A DNA stretch of 64,000 bases from Hydrogenophaga sp. (GTDB lineage: Bacteria > Pseudomonadota > Gammaproteobacteria > Burkholderiales > Burkholderiaceae_C), in the NCBI GenBank assembly GCA_016741995.1, contig JACVCO010000003.1, forward strand, positions 1-64,000. Direction: 5' to 3'. A program made the translations under genes and the position numbers. Numbering within the stretch: position 1 is the first letter of the stretch; the number at the start of each line of letters is the position of its first letter. The notes beneath the pieces were generated by a model. That model was not told where the DNA came from, made no database searches, and was given only the letters and a program-made list of their open reading frames with translations. Shown here piece by piece: positions 25,896-35,009 of the stretch.

Positions 25896-26614
25896 ACCAC
25901 AACGCCGATTTCCACACCGAACCCGTGCACCGCTTGCGCGCCGACCTCGCGCTCGCGCTGCGCGCCGCCGCGCACTTCGGCCTGTCCGAAGGCGTCTGCA
26001 ACCACTTCAGCGTGGAGCTGCCCGACGGCTCGGGCCGCTTCCTGCTCAACCCGCGCGGGCTGATGTGGCAGGAGGTGCAGGCCGACGACGTCGTGATGGT
26101 GGACGTGCAGGGCGAGGTGCTCGCCGGCCGCCACCCGGTGGAGCCCACGGCCATGCACATCCACGCCGGCGTGCACCGCGTGGCGAAGCACGCGGTGGTG
26201 CTGCACACCCACATGCCCTACGCCACCGCGCTCACGCTCACCCGGGCGCGCGCGCTCGACACCGCGCTGTCGCAGAACGCGATGCGCTTCCACGGCCGCG
26301 TGGCGATCGACCCGGTCTACAACGGCCTGGCGCTCGACGCGCGCGAAGGCGAACGCATCGCGCGCGGCATGGGCACGAGCGACGTGGCCTTTCTGGCCAA
26401 CCACGGCGTCATCGTCTGCGGCGAACAGATCGCCCACGCCTTCGACGACCTGTACTACCTGGAGCGCGCCTGCATGGCGCAGGTGATCGCGCAGTCCAGC
26501 GGCATCGGCCTGGCGCCGGCCGACGCGGCCATGGCCGCGCACGTGGCCGCGCAGACACACGGCGAGCGCCTGCAGTCCGACCTGTTCTTCGAGGCGCTGC
26601 GCCGGCGGCTCTGA
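25892..26614 (+). CDS. Class II aldolase/adducin family protein
   Basis: 240 residues of the fuculose-aldolase/epimerase family. Zinc-site histidines appear in VLHTHMPYA and in NHGVIVCG, with the catalytic acid in EPTAMHIHAG. N-terminal GVCNHFSVELPD is the phosphate/substrate loop. ATG overlaps the preceding stop (ATGA). Many members with this exact layout are decarboxylases or aldolases in organic-acid catabolism. Substrate unknown. Convergent with the molybdenum hydroxylase operon. Confidence 0.88.
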   Translation: MNHNADFHTEPVHRLRADLALALRAAAHFGLSEGVCNHFSVELPDGSGRFLLNPRGLMWQEVQADDVVMVDVQGEVLAGRHPVEPTAMHIHAGVHRVAKHAVVLHTHMPYATALTLTRARALDTALSQNAMRFHGRVAIDPVYNGLALDAREGERIARGMGTSDVAFLANHGVIVCGEQIAHAFDDLYYLERACMAQVIAQSSGIGLAPADAAMAAHVAAQTHGERLQSDLFFEALRRRL

Positions 26615-26632
26615 GGCCGCCGGCCCGCGCGC

Positions 26633-29050
26633 TCAGGCCACCTTGCCGAGCGCGCGCAGCAGCTTCTCGGGCGTGATCGGCTGCGAATGCACGTGCGCGT
26701 TGAACGGCGCAATGGCGTCGTTGATGGCGTTCATCACCGCGGCCGGCGCGCCCGCCGTGCCGGCCTCACCCGCGCCCTTGGCGCCCAGCTTCGAACTGCG
26801 CGTGGGCGTCATCACGTGCGCCACCTCGATGTCGGGCATCTCGGCCGACATGGGCACCAGGTAGTCGGCCATGTTGGCGTTGAGCATCAGGCCGGCGTCG
26901 TCGTACAGGCATTCCTCGAACAGCGCACCGCCGATGCCCTGCACGATGGCGCCGCGCATCTGCTCGTCCACCAGCATGGGGTTGAGCACGCGCCCGCAGT
27001 CTTCCACCGCCCAGTGCTTGAGCAGCTTCACGAAGCCGGTGTCCGGGTCCACCTCCACGTAGGAGGCTTGCACGCCGTTGGTGAAGATGAAGGGGAAATC
27101 GCGCTGCGCGTAGTGGCGCGTGACCATGAGCTCGGGCGTGAAATCGGCCGGCAGCGAATCGGAGCGGAAGTAGGCCACGCGGCCCAGTTCCTTGAGGGGC
27201 AGAAGTTCCTCACCGCTGGTGGCATCGACCACGCGGTCGCGCCGCACCGCCATGCCCGCGGCGTCGCGCTTCAACATCACGGCCGCCACCTTGAGGATGT
27301 TCGCGCGCAGCGCCTCGCCCGCGAGCAGCACCGCTTCGCCGCCCACGCCCGCGCCGCGCGAGGCCCAGGTGCCGCCGCCATAGGGCGTCACGTCGGTGTC
27401 GCCGGTGACGATGCGCACCTTGGTGATGTCCACACCCACCGCGTCGGCCGCGATCTGGCGGTAGATGCCTTCGGTGCCCTGGCCCTGTTCGCCCACGCCC
27501 ACCATCACGGTGATGTCGCCCTCGGGGTCCAGGCGCACGGTGGCGCCGTCTTGCGAGGCGATGCGCGCGCCGCCCACGCCGTAGAACGCGGCGCTGGGGT
27601 TGGTGAGCTCGATCACCGTGGCGAAACCGATGCCGCGGTGAATGCCCTGCTGGCGCAGCGCGGCCTGCTCGGCGCGCAGCGCGTCGTAGTTCATCAGCTC
27701 GCGCAGCTTCTGCAGGCTGGCCTCGTGCGACAGCACCTCCAGCTTGATGCCCGAAGCCCCGGTGGCGGGGTAAGCGTCGTCGGGGATCACGTTGAGCTCG
27801 CGGATCCGCAGCGGATCCATGCCGATCTTCTGCGCCGCCAGATCGACCAGGCCCTCGGTGACCGCGCAGGCGATGGGGTGGCCCACACCGCGGTACTGGC
27901 AGGTCGGCGTCTTGTTCTGGAACACCACGTTCAGCTTCGCGCGGTAGTGCTTGTGCTTGTAGGGGCCGCCCACCAGGTTCACCACCTGGTTGCCTTCGAT
28001 CGCGCTGGTGCGCGGGAACATCGAGTACGGGCCGATGCCTGTGAGGTCGTCCATCTCGAAGCCCAGGATCTCGCCGGACTTGTTGACGGCGATGCGGGCC
28101 TTGACGCGGTGGTGCCGCGCGTGGATGTCGCTGGTGAAACTCTCGATGCGGTCGGCCACGAACTTCACCGGCCGGCCCAGCAGGATGGACAGCGCCACGG
28201 TGGCGAAGTCGTCCGGGTAGGCGTGCACCTTGATGCCGAAGGAGCCGCCCACGTCCTTGCAGATGACGCGGATGGCGCTCGCGGGCAGATCGAACTGGCG
28301 GCCGTAGAGGTCCTGCATCATGTGCGGTGCCTGGAACGAGTGGTACACCGTGAGCCGCTGCTCGGCCGGGTTCCAGTGCGCGATCTGCGCGCGCGGCTCC
28401 AGCGTCACGCCGGTGTGGCGGCCGAACTCGAAAGTGGTCTCGGCCACCGCGTCGGCCGCGGCAAAGGCCTGGTCCACGTCGCCCACGTTCAGGCTGCGCG
28501 TGAAGCACAGGTTGTCGCCCAGCTCGGGGTGGATCAGCGGCGTGGCGGCGTCGAGCGCGGTCTCCATGTCGGTGGCCAGCGGCAGTTCTTCGTAGTCCAC
28601 CACGATGTGCTGCAGCGCGTCCTCGGCCTGCGCGCGGGTTTCGGCCACCACGGCCACCACCGGCTCGCCCTGCCAGCAGGCGCGGTCCACCGCCAGCGCG
28701 TGCTGCGGTGCCGACTTCATGCCCGCCAGATGGCCCAGCACCGCCACCCAGGGCTTGCAGACCTTCGCCAGGTCGTAGCCGTCGGCCACCATCAGCACGC
28801 CGGGCATGCCGCGCGCGGTGTCGCCGTGCACGGCCTTGATGCGCATGTGCGCCACCGGGCTGCGCCAGAACACCACATGCGCCAGGCGCGGCAGCTCGAT
28901 GTCGTCGATGTACTGGCCCAGGCCCTGGGTGAGGCGCTCGATGCCGCCGCGCGGCACCGCGGCGCCGATGTAGCGCTGGTCTTCGGTGACGGGCGTGAGG
29001 GGCGCGGGCTGCTGCACGCCGGGTTCGAGATTGACGGTGTCGCGCTTCAT
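26633..29050 (-). CDS. Xanthine dehydrogenase-family molybdopterin-binding subunit (Cox-L-like)
   Basis: Large catalytic subunit, 805 residues, holding the Mo-cytosine-dinucleotide cofactor. Aldehyde-oxidase a/b domain about 35-140, MoCo domain about 155-720. At the place where CO dehydrogenases have AYxCSFR, this protein reads CQYRGVGHP, so it is not a form I CODH. The base Glu lies in KGAGEAGTAG near the C-terminus, as expected for the family. ATG 29050 overlaps the stop of the 2Fe-2S subunit. Likely oxidises an aldehyde or hydroxylates a heterocycle/aromatic; substrate unknown. Confidence 0.92.
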   Translation of the reverse strand: MKRDTVNLEPGVQQPAPLTPVTEDQRYIGAAVPRGGIERLTQGLGQYIDDIELPRLAHVVFWRSPVAHMRIKAVHGDTARGMPGVLMVADGYDLAKVCKPWVAVLGHLAGMKSAPQHALAVDRACWQGEPVVAVVAETRAQAEDALQHIVVDYEELPLATDMETALDAATPLIHPELGDNLCFTRSLNVGDVDQAFAAADAVAETTFEFGRHTGVTLEPRAQIAHWNPAEQRLTVYHSFQAPHMMQDLYGRQFDLPASAIRVICKDVGGSFGIKVHAYPDDFATVALSILLGRPVKFVADRIESFTSDIHARHHRVKARIAVNKSGEILGFEMDDLTGIGPYSMFPRTSAIEGNQVVNLVGGPYKHKHYRAKLNVVFQNKTPTCQYRGVGHPIACAVTEGLVDLAAQKIGMDPLRIRELNVIPDDAYPATGASGIKLEVLSHEASLQKLRELMNYDALRAEQAALRQQGIHRGIGFATVIELTNPSAAFYGVGGARIASQDGATVRLDPEGDITVMVGVGEQGQGTEGIYRQIAADAVGVDITKVRIVTGDTDVTPYGGGTWASRGAGVGGEAVLLAGEALRANILKVAAVMLKRDAAGMAVRRDRVVDATSGEELLPLKELGRVAYFRSDSLPADFTPELMVTRHYAQRDFPFIFTNGVQASYVEVDPDTGFVKLLKHWAVEDCGRVLNPMLVDEQMRGAIVQGIGGALFEECLYDDAGLMLNANMADYLVPMSAEMPDIEVAHVMTPTRSSKLGAKGAGEAGTAGAPAAVMNAINDAIAPFNAHVHSQPITPEKLLRALGKVA

Positions 29051-29532
29051 GCCAGAGCCTCCTTGCGCGCGCGCAGCACGTCGCAGATGGCGTCGACGAT
29101 GGCGTGGTAGCCGGTGCAGCGGCAGTAGTTGCCCGAGATCCATTCGCGCACCTCGGCGCGCGTGGCCTCGGGGCGGGTCTCGACAATCTCCTTCGCGGCC
29201 ATCAGCATGCCCGAGGTGCAGAAGCCGCATTGCAGCGCGTTGCGCGCAATGAAAGCCTGCTGCAGGTCACGGATCACGCCGCTCTGGCTCAGGCCCTCGA
29301 TGGTCTGCACGCTGCCGCCGTCGGCCTGCACCGCGAGCGTGAGACAGCCGCGCACGATGTGCCCGTTGAGTTCGACGGTGCAGGCACCGCAGACGCCGTG
29401 TTCGCAGCCCAGGTGGCTGCCCTTGAGGCCGAGGTCGTCGCGCAGGAAATCGACCAGGTGGGTGCGCGGCTGCACGCTGCAGCGGTGCGCATGGCCATTC
29501 ACGGTGACCTGGATGGGGTGCTGATCTGGCAT
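29047..29532 (-). CDS. (2Fe-2S)-binding small subunit of the Mo hydroxylase (Cox-S-like)
   Basis: 161 residues, electron-transfer subunit. Plant-type ferredoxin cluster from Cys43, Cys48, Cys51 and Cys63 (GCEHGVCGAC), and the C-terminal helical cluster from Cys102, Cys105, Cys137 and Cys139 (QCGFCTSGM, YCRCTGY). Both are complete. Its stop overlaps the start of the large subunit. It is 15 nt downstream of the FAD subunit gene. Confidence 0.95.
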   Translation of the reverse strand: MPDQHPIQVTVNGHAHRCSVQPRTHLVDFLRDDLGLKGSHLGCEHGVCGACTVELNGHIVRGCLTLAVQADGGSVQTIEGLSQSGVIRDLQQAFIARNALQCGFCTSGMLMAAKEIVETRPEATRAEVREWISGNYCRCTGYHAIVDAICDVLRARKEALA

Positions 29533-29547
29533 GGGGTTCCTCTCGGC

Positions 29548-30402
29548 TCAGGCGCGCGCACCGGCCAGCAGGCGCTGCAGCAGCACGCCGGCCAGGTGGC
29601 GTTTGGTCTCGGGGGTGTTGGTGAGGTCGGGCAAGGGGTCGATCTCGGCGCGCAGGCTGGCCACGGCAAGCGCCAGCGTGGCCTCGTCGGGCACCTTGCC
29701 TTCGAGCAGCTGCTCGGTGCGGCGCGCGCGCCAGGGCGTGGTGGCCACGCCCATGAAGGCCAGGCGCACGGCGGACAAAGCGCCGCCTTGGCGCTGCGCC
29801 GACGCGGCCAGGCCGACGATGGCGTAGTCGCCATGGCGGCGCGCAAGCTCGGCCACGCCATGCCATTGGCCCGGCCGGGCCACGGGCAACTCGCTCGCGA
29901 TCACGATCTCGTCGGGCTGCAAGGCCGTGGCGTAAAGGCCGGTGTAGAAGTCATCGCCCGCGATGCGGCGCTCGCCGCGCGGGCCCTGCACGATCACCGT
30001 GCCACCGAGCGCGAGCAGGCAGGCAGGCCATTCGGCGGCCGGGTCGGCGTAGGCGATGGAGCCGCCCCAGGTGCCGCTGTTGCGGATGGCGCGGTGCGCG
30101 ATGTGGGGGGCGGCGTCGCTGAGCAGCGGCGCGTGGCGCTTCACCACATCGCTCTCCTCGATCTGCGTGTGCGTGGCCAGCGCGCCGATGCGCAGCACAT
30201 CGCCACGCACCTCGATGCCGCGCAACGCGGCGATGCCGGTGATGTCGATCACCAGCGCGGGCTCGGACAGGCGCATGTTCAGCGTGGCCATCAGCGTCTG
30301 CCCGCCGGCGAGCACGCGCGCGTCGTCGCCGTGCTGGCTCAGCAGCGTGATCACCTGGCTCACGGAATCGGCCTTGATGTAGTCGAATGCAGCGGCTTTC
30401 AC
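29548..30402 (-). CDS. FAD-binding subunit of the Mo hydroxylase (Cox-M-like)
   Basis: 284 residues, passes electrons from the Fe-S clusters. The FAD pyrophosphate loop is RVLAGGQTLMATLNMR and a second FAD segment is RNSGTWGGSIAYADPAAEWP. The GTG at 30402 is chosen because AGGAG precedes it and the protein begins VKAAAFDYIK, normal for the family. Gene order M-S-L is standard for these enzymes. Confidence 0.94.
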   Translation of the reverse strand: MKAAAFDYIKADSVSQVITLLSQHGDDARVLAGGQTLMATLNMRLSEPALVIDITGIAALRGIEVRGDVLRIGALATHTQIEESDVVKRHAPLLSDAAPHIAHRAIRNSGTWGGSIAYADPAAEWPACLLALGGTVIVQGPRGERRIAGDDFYTGLYATALQPDEIVIASELPVARPGQWHGVAELARRHGDYAIVGLAASAQRQGGALSAVRLAFMGVATTPWRARRTEQLLEGKVPDEATLALAVASLRAEIDPLPDLTNTPETKRHLAGVLLQRLLAGARA

Positions 30403-30412
30403 CGGACTCTCC

Positions 30413-31087
30413 TCAGAACAGGATCGAAGCGATCCACACACCGAAGCCCGTGGAGAGGGCACCAAGCGCGAACCACAGGATGCGAACGCCCTCGCCGGGC
30501 GGGGTGGGTGCGGGGGATGCCGCCTGCGCGGGGCGCGCCACCGCCGGCGCCGGGGTGGGGGAAGCGGCGGTGGGAGCGGCCACAGGCGCTGGCTCGTGCG
30601 GCGCATCGGCTGCGGTGGGTGCGGTGTTCGCATCCGGCACCGTGGCCGCGGGCACCAGCTCCGCCTCGAAGGCGCTGAAGAACTGATCGGCCATCTGCTT
30701 GGCGGCCGCGTCGATCATTCGGCCGCCCACCTGGCCGAGCTTGCCGCCCACCGAGGCCTGCGTGGTGTAGCGCAAGCGCGTGCCATCGGCTTCGTCGGCC
30801 AGCGACACGCTCGATTGGCCTTTGGCCATGCCGGCCGCGCCGCCCGCGCCTTCGAACTGCAGCGTGCAGCCTTCACCCACGCGCACGTCCTGCAGGCGGA
30901 TGTGGCCCGTGAACCGCGCGCGCACCGGGCCGACCTTGACGGCCACACGCGCGGTGCGTTCCGTCTCGCTCGTGGCTTCCATGCTTTCGCAGCCGGGGAT
31001 GCAGCGGGCCAACACGGCCGGGTCGTTGAGGGCGGCCCAGACCTTGTCGCGTGGCGCCGCAATGAGGATGTCTCCGTTGAGTTCCAT
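30413..31087 (-). CDS. CoxG-family SRPBCC protein with C-terminal membrane anchor
   Basis: 224 residues. SRPBCC domain (about 1-150) beginning MELNGDILIAAPRDKVW, typical of CoxG, followed by an Ala/Pro-rich linker (about 155-195) and a single C-terminal membrane helix (WFALGALSTGFGVWIASI). CoxG recruits CO dehydrogenase to the membrane in Oligotropha, so here it may anchor this hydroxylase. First gene of the operon, divergent from the TetR gene; operator-like sites lie in between. Confidence 0.9.
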   Translation of the reverse strand: MELNGDILIAAPRDKVWAALNDPAVLARCIPGCESMEATSETERTARVAVKVGPVRARFTGHIRLQDVRVGEGCTLQFEGAGGAAGMAKGQSSVSLADEADGTRLRYTTQASVGGKLGQVGGRMIDAAAKQMADQFFSAFEAELVPAATVPDANTAPTAADAPHEPAPVAAPTAASPTPAPAVARPAQAASPAPTPPGEGVRILWFALGALSTGFGVWIASILF

Positions 31088-31125
31088 TCGTCTTTCTCAT
31101 CCCCGGGTTTTCACGGGTGTTTTTG

Positions 31126-31172
31126 TTTACCAACCGGTCAACAATGCTAAGACTCATTGACCGTACGGTAAA
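31126..31172. promoter_or_regulatory. Paired TetR-type operators between Cox operon and tetR
   Basis: TTTACCAACCGGTCAA (31126-31141) and TTGACCGTACGGTAAA (31157-31172) are the same motif in opposite orientation, 31 bp apart start to start (about three helical turns). The second is a near-perfect 16-bp palindrome. The form TTGACC...GGTAAA is typical for TetR-family autoregulation. Confidence 0.6.
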
Positions 31173-31176
31173 TAGC

Positions 31177-31887
31177 GTGCGCATCCAGAAAAACCCTGAG
31201 CCCCGCGAAACAGGCGACGAAGCACCGGCCGACAGCGCGCCGACGCGTCGCCGCCTGAGCGTGTCCGAGCGCGAACGCCAGATCGTCGACGGCGCGATCC
31301 AGTTCTTCGCCTCCAACGGCTTCGGTGGCCAGCTGCGCGATCTGGCCAGCAGCATCGGCGTCACGCACGCCCTGCTCTATCACTACTTCCCCACCAAGCA
31401 GGCGCTGATCGACCGCGTGTACCTCGATGTGTTCGAAGGCCGCTGGCGCGACAGCTGGGACGCCCTGCTCGACGACCCCACGATCGATGTCGAGGACAAG
31501 TTCACCGCCTTCTATGCGGACTACGTGAACAACGCGCTGTCGCGCGAGTTCGTTCGCATCCTGATGTTCTCGGGCCTGATGGACCACAACATCTCCGACC
31601 GCTTCTTCGCCATGCTGCGCGAACGCCTGTTCCCGCGCCTCATCCGCGAGACGCGGCGCTTTCGCGGCTCGACCTCGCGCGCCAAGCCCAGCGAGCGCGA
31701 ACTCGAGCTGCTCATGGGCCTGCACGGCGGCATGTTCTACATCTCGATCCGCCACTGGATCTACGGACAGGACGTGCACAGCGAGGCCATGCACGAGACC
31801 TGCGACGAGGCCCTGGTGCGCGACCGCGTGCGCAGCTACCTGATGGCCAGCCGCGAACTGTTCCCGCTGAAAACCCCGGCTCGTTGA
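31177..31887 (+). CDS. TetR/AcrR family regulator
   Basis: About 236 residues. N-terminal helix-turn-helix (RQIVDGAIQFFASNGFGG to HALLYHYFPTKQALIDRVY, about residues 25-75), then a ligand-binding domain. Starts are uncertain: GTG 31177 leaves both operator sites outside the coding region; ATG 31144 or GTG 31117 would place a site inside it. None has a clear ribosome site. Divergent from the Mo hydroxylase operon and just ahead of the TRAP transporter, so likely represses one or both; the ligand is probably the substrate. Confidence 0.88.
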   Translation: MRIQKNPEPRETGDEAPADSAPTRRRLSVSERERQIVDGAIQFFASNGFGGQLRDLASSIGVTHALLYHYFPTKQALIDRVYLDVFEGRWRDSWDALLDDPTIDVEDKFTAFYADYVNNALSREFVRILMFSGLMDHNISDRFFAMLRERLFPRLIRETRRFRGSTSRAKPSERELELLMGLHGGMFYISIRHWIYGQDVHSEAMHETCDEALVRDRVRSYLMASRELFPLKTPAR

Positions 31888-31924
31888 GCCAACCCACCCC
31901 GAAGTGCAAGAGGAGACAACCCGC

Positions 31925-32995
31925 ATGAAGCTCACCCAGTTCACCGCCGCCAGCCTGCTGGCCATGGGGGCCGCCGTGGCCGCCCTGCCGGCCGCCGCAC
32001 AGCAGCGCATCAACGTCAACATCGGCTCCAGCCACCCCACCACCAACATCTGGGCCTACGCCATGAAGGAGGTGTTCCAACCCGAGGTGGACCGCATCCT
32101 CAAGGCCGGTGGTGGCAAGTACGAGGTGCGCTGGCGCGAGAACTACGGCGGCACGCTCTACAAGTTCACCGACACGCGCGCCGCGGTGCGCGACGGCATC
32201 GTCGACGTGGGCATGGTGGGCACGGTCTGGGAAAACTCGGCCATGCCGCTGCAGAACGTCACCTACTTCACGCCCTTCGCCACCACCAACCACGAACTGT
32301 TGATCGAGATCTTCGACAAGCTCAACGTGACGGTGCCCGCCCTGCGCGACAGCTGGGCCGCGCAGAACATGGTGCCGCTGTCCTCGCTGATCACCGACAG
32401 CTACGACATCTACGCCAACTTCCCCATCCGCACCCTGGCCGATCTGCAGAACAAGAAGATCAACGCGCCCGGCACCTCGGCCAACTGGCTGCGCGACACC
32501 GGCGCCACCCCCGTGGACGGCGCCCTCACCACCTACTACACCAACATCCAGACCGGCGTGACGCAGGGCGCGCTCTCGTTCGCCAGCGGCATCGGCCCGG
32601 CGCGCGTGTACGAAGTGGCCAAGTACCTCACGCACGTGGACATCGGCTCCATGTACTTCGGCAGCGTGGCGGTGAACAAGCGCTATTACGACGCCCTGCC
32701 CAAGGACGTGCAGGACGCCTTCGTGCAGGCGGGCAAGGCCACGTCGAAGGCGCATGGCGAGCACGTGACCAAGGTGGCCAAGGCCGCGATGGACACCATG
32801 AAGGCCGCCGGCCTGCAGGTGGCCGATCTGCCCGCGGCCGAAAAGACCAAGTGGGTCAACAGCCTGCCCAACATCGTGCAGCCCTGGCTGCAGGCCACGG
32901 GCGACAACGGCAAGGCCGTGCTCAAGGCCTACTTCGACGAGCTGCGCGCCCGCGGCGTGAAGCCGCTGCGCGACTGGGACGGCCAGAACCGCTGA
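31925..32995 (+). CDS. dctP: TRAP transporter solute-binding protein (DctP family)
   Basis: Periplasmic binding protein, 356 residues, with signal peptide ending near AAA-QQR. DctP features: IGSSHPTTNIWAYAMK, VDVGMVGTVWENS, NKKINAPGTS and a conserved Arg region (SGIGPARVYE) for carboxylate binding. GAGGAG precedes the ATG. First of a complete dctP-dctQ-dctM set. Substrate probably an organic acid; identity unknown. Confidence 0.93.
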   Translation: MKLTQFTAASLLAMGAAVAALPAAAQQRINVNIGSSHPTTNIWAYAMKEVFQPEVDRILKAGGGKYEVRWRENYGGTLYKFTDTRAAVRDGIVDVGMVGTVWENSAMPLQNVTYFTPFATTNHELLIEIFDKLNVTVPALRDSWAAQNMVPLSSLITDSYDIYANFPIRTLADLQNKKINAPGTSANWLRDTGATPVDGALTTYYTNIQTGVTQGALSFASGIGPARVYEVAKYLTHVDIGSMYFGSVAVNKRYYDALPKDVQDAFVQAGKATSKAHGEHVTKVAKAAMDTMKAAGLQVADLPAAEKTKWVNSLPNIVQPWLQATGDNGKAVLKAYFDELRARGVKPLRDWDGQNR

Positions 32996-33004
32996 GCGCC
33001 CCCG

Positions 33005-33027
33005 CCCCGGCCTCTCGCGGGCCGGGG
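33005..33027 (+). promoter_or_regulatory. Hairpin between dctP and dctQ
   Basis: Perfect 8-bp stem CCCCGGCC/GGCCGGGG with 7-nt loop in the 53-bp dctP-dctQ gap, without a T-run. Such hairpins often protect the 3' end of the binding-protein mRNA so it is made in excess. Confidence 0.5.
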
Positions 33028-33048
33028 TCCTCCCATCGAAGGTGAACC

Positions 33049-33606
33049 GTGCACAACGAACCTGAACTTGCTGCCGAGGGCGCCGCCGCGTCCGCGCGGC
33101 CCCACCCGCTGCAAGGTCTGGCGCGGGTGCTGGCGGCCATCGGCACCGTGTGGATCTTTCTCATGATGATGATGGTCGTGGCCGACGTGGTCGGCCGCAA
33201 TTTCCTGAACACGCCCATCACGGGCGTGGCCGAATTCGCGGCCCGCTCGGTGGCCTCCATCGTGTTCCTGCAGCTGGCTGCGGCCATCTGCTCGGGCCGC
33301 ATGACACGCAGCGATTTCCTGCTGCGCCTCATCGGCGCGCGCTCGCTCACCGCGCTGCGCGTGCTCGAGGTCGGCAACGCGCTGCTGGGCACCTTGCTGT
33401 TCGTCGCTCTGGCGTTCATCGCCTGGCCCGAACTCACGCAGGCCTGGACCACCAACGAATTCTTCGGTGTGCAGGGCGTGTACACCGTGCCCACCTGGCC
33501 GTTCCGAGCGCTCATCGTGGCCGGCTCGGCCGTGGCCGCTGCCGCCTACCTGTTGCAGATACCTTCGCTCTGGCGCCACGCCGGTGAGTTCGGAGAGCCG
33601 TCATGA
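33049..33606 (+). CDS. dctQ: TRAP transporter small permease (DctQ)
   Basis: 185 residues, four membrane helices, family stretch MMVVADVVGRNFLNTPITGVAEFA. A GTG start at 33049 preceded by GAAGGTG. Its stop overlaps the dctM start (ATGA). Stabilises the large permease. Confidence 0.9.
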   Translation: MHNEPELAAEGAAASARPHPLQGLARVLAAIGTVWIFLMMMMVVADVVGRNFLNTPITGVAEFAARSVASIVFLQLAAAICSGRMTRSDFLLRLIGARSLTALRVLEVGNALLGTLLFVALAFIAWPELTQAWTTNEFFGVQGVYTVPTWPFRALIVAGSAVAAAAYLLQIPSLWRHAGEFGEPS

Positions 33607-34931
33607 CCGACCTGGGTTTCGGCGCGCTGCTGATCGGCGCGCTCGTCATGCTCGTGCTGCTGGGCGTGCACATTGCCGTGGCACTCATCGGCATCGGCTT
33701 CGTGGGCATCTGGCTCATGCGCGAGGACGTGGAGATGGCCATGCGGCTGCTCTACCTCTCGGCCTACAACGGCGTGGCCGACTACATCTTCGCCACCATC
33801 CCCTTGTTCGTGCTCATGGGCTTGCTGGTGTCGATATCGAACGTCGGCAAGGACACCTTCGAGGTGGCCGAAGCGCTGCTGCGCCGCGTGCGCGGCGGCC
33901 TGGGCGTGGCCACGGTGGCCGCCAACACCGTGTTCGCCGCGGTGACCGGCGTGTCCATCGCGTCGGCCGCGGTGTTCACGCGCGTGGCCGTGCCCGAGAT
34001 GGTGCGCCACGGCTACCGCACCGCGTTCGCCGCCGGCACGGTGGCCGGCAGCTCGGTGCTGGGCATGATGATTCCGCCCAGCCTGCTGATGATCATCTAC
34101 GGCGTGCTCGCCGAGCAGTCGATCGGCAAGCTCTTCATCGCCGGCGTCATCCCCGGTTTCCTGCTGGCCGCGGTGTTCGTGGTGATGATCGTTCTGATGG
34201 CCACGTTCACGCCCGGCAAGGTGTTCGATCTGCAACGCCGCCAGGCGCTCGCGCTGGAACGCCGCACCGGCCCGCTGCTCAGCGGCGCGCAGATGGCGGG
34301 CAAGCTGGTGCCCATCGTGGCGCTGGTGGTGCTGGTGCTCGGTGGCCTGTACACCGGCTTCTTCACGCCCACCGAAGCGGGTGGCATCGGCGCCTTCGGC
34401 GCGCTGGTGGTGGCGCTGGCGCGCCGCAGCCTGGGCCAGGGCCGCTTCTGGCGCGTGCTGCACGAGACGGGCAGCGTGTCGGTGACCATCCTGATCCTGC
34501 TGATCGCCGCCAGCTTCTACAGCCGCATGCTGTCGGTGGCCGGTGTGCCGGTGGCCATCAGCGACCTGGTGCAGGACGCCGGCCTGGGCCCGTACGGCTT
34601 CCTGCTGATCTACGTGCTGATCGTGCTCTTCCTCGGCATGATCCTCGACTCGAGTTCGATCCTGCTGATCATGACGCCGGTGGCGGTGCCGATCGCCACC
34701 GAGCTCGGCTTCAACCTCATCCAGTTCGGCGTGATCACCGTGCTCGCGGTCGAGATCGGCCTGCTCACACCACCGTTCGGCATCTCGGTGTTCACCGTCA
34801 AATCGACACTCAACGACCCCAAGGTGTCGGTCGAGGCGATCTTCGCGGGCTCGCTGCCGTATGTGGCCGCGATGCTGTTCGTGCTGCTGCTGGTGGCGAT
34901 CTTTCCTGCGTTGTCGTTGGCGCTTGTCTGA
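33603..34931 (+). CDS. dctM: TRAP transporter large permease (DctM)
   Basis: 442 residues, about 12 membrane helices, sodium- or proton-coupled transport subunit. Family motifs include FVLMGLLVSISNVGKDTFE, GSSVLGMMIPPSLLMIIYG, FTPTEAGGIGAFGAL and LTPPFGISVFTVKS. Start overlaps dctQ by 4 nt. Last gene of the TRAP operon; a 176-bp gap follows. Confidence 0.95.
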   Translation: MTDLGFGALLIGALVMLVLLGVHIAVALIGIGFVGIWLMREDVEMAMRLLYLSAYNGVADYIFATIPLFVLMGLLVSISNVGKDTFEVAEALLRRVRGGLGVATVAANTVFAAVTGVSIASAAVFTRVAVPEMVRHGYRTAFAAGTVAGSSVLGMMIPPSLLMIIYGVLAEQSIGKLFIAGVIPGFLLAAVFVVMIVLMATFTPGKVFDLQRRQALALERRTGPLLSGAQMAGKLVPIVALVVLVLGGLYTGFFTPTEAGGIGAFGALVVALARRSLGQGRFWRVLHETGSVSVTILILLIAASFYSRMLSVAGVPVAISDLVQDAGLGPYGFLLIYVLIVLFLGMILDSSSILLIMTPVAVPIATELGFNLIQFGVITVLAVEIGLLTPPFGISVFTVKSTLNDPKVSVEAIFAGSLPYVAAMLFVLLLVAIFPALSLALV

Positions 34932-34981
34932 CACAGGGCGCTGCCGTTGATTACACGGTTTACGTCCGGGCAATGAACCGC

Positions 34982-35009
34982 GGCCCGTGAGGCCGCTCTC
35001 ACACGGGCC
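34982..35009 (+). repeat. Inverted repeat after the TRAP operon
   Basis: 8-bp arms GGCCCGTG and CACGGGCC with a 12-nt loop, 50 bp after dctM. Not followed by a T-run; perhaps a weak or Rho-linked terminator. The rest of the 34932-35107 gap shows nothing further. Confidence 0.3.

Noticed and set aside
26633-29050. Carbon monoxide dehydrogenase large subunit
   Set aside because: The active-site loop reads CQYRGVGHP, not AYxCSFR, so CO oxidation of form I type is not supported.
26687-29110. 807-codon plus-strand frame over the Mo hydroxylase large subunit
   Set aside because: Antisense shadow of a complete catalytic subunit with intact motifs.
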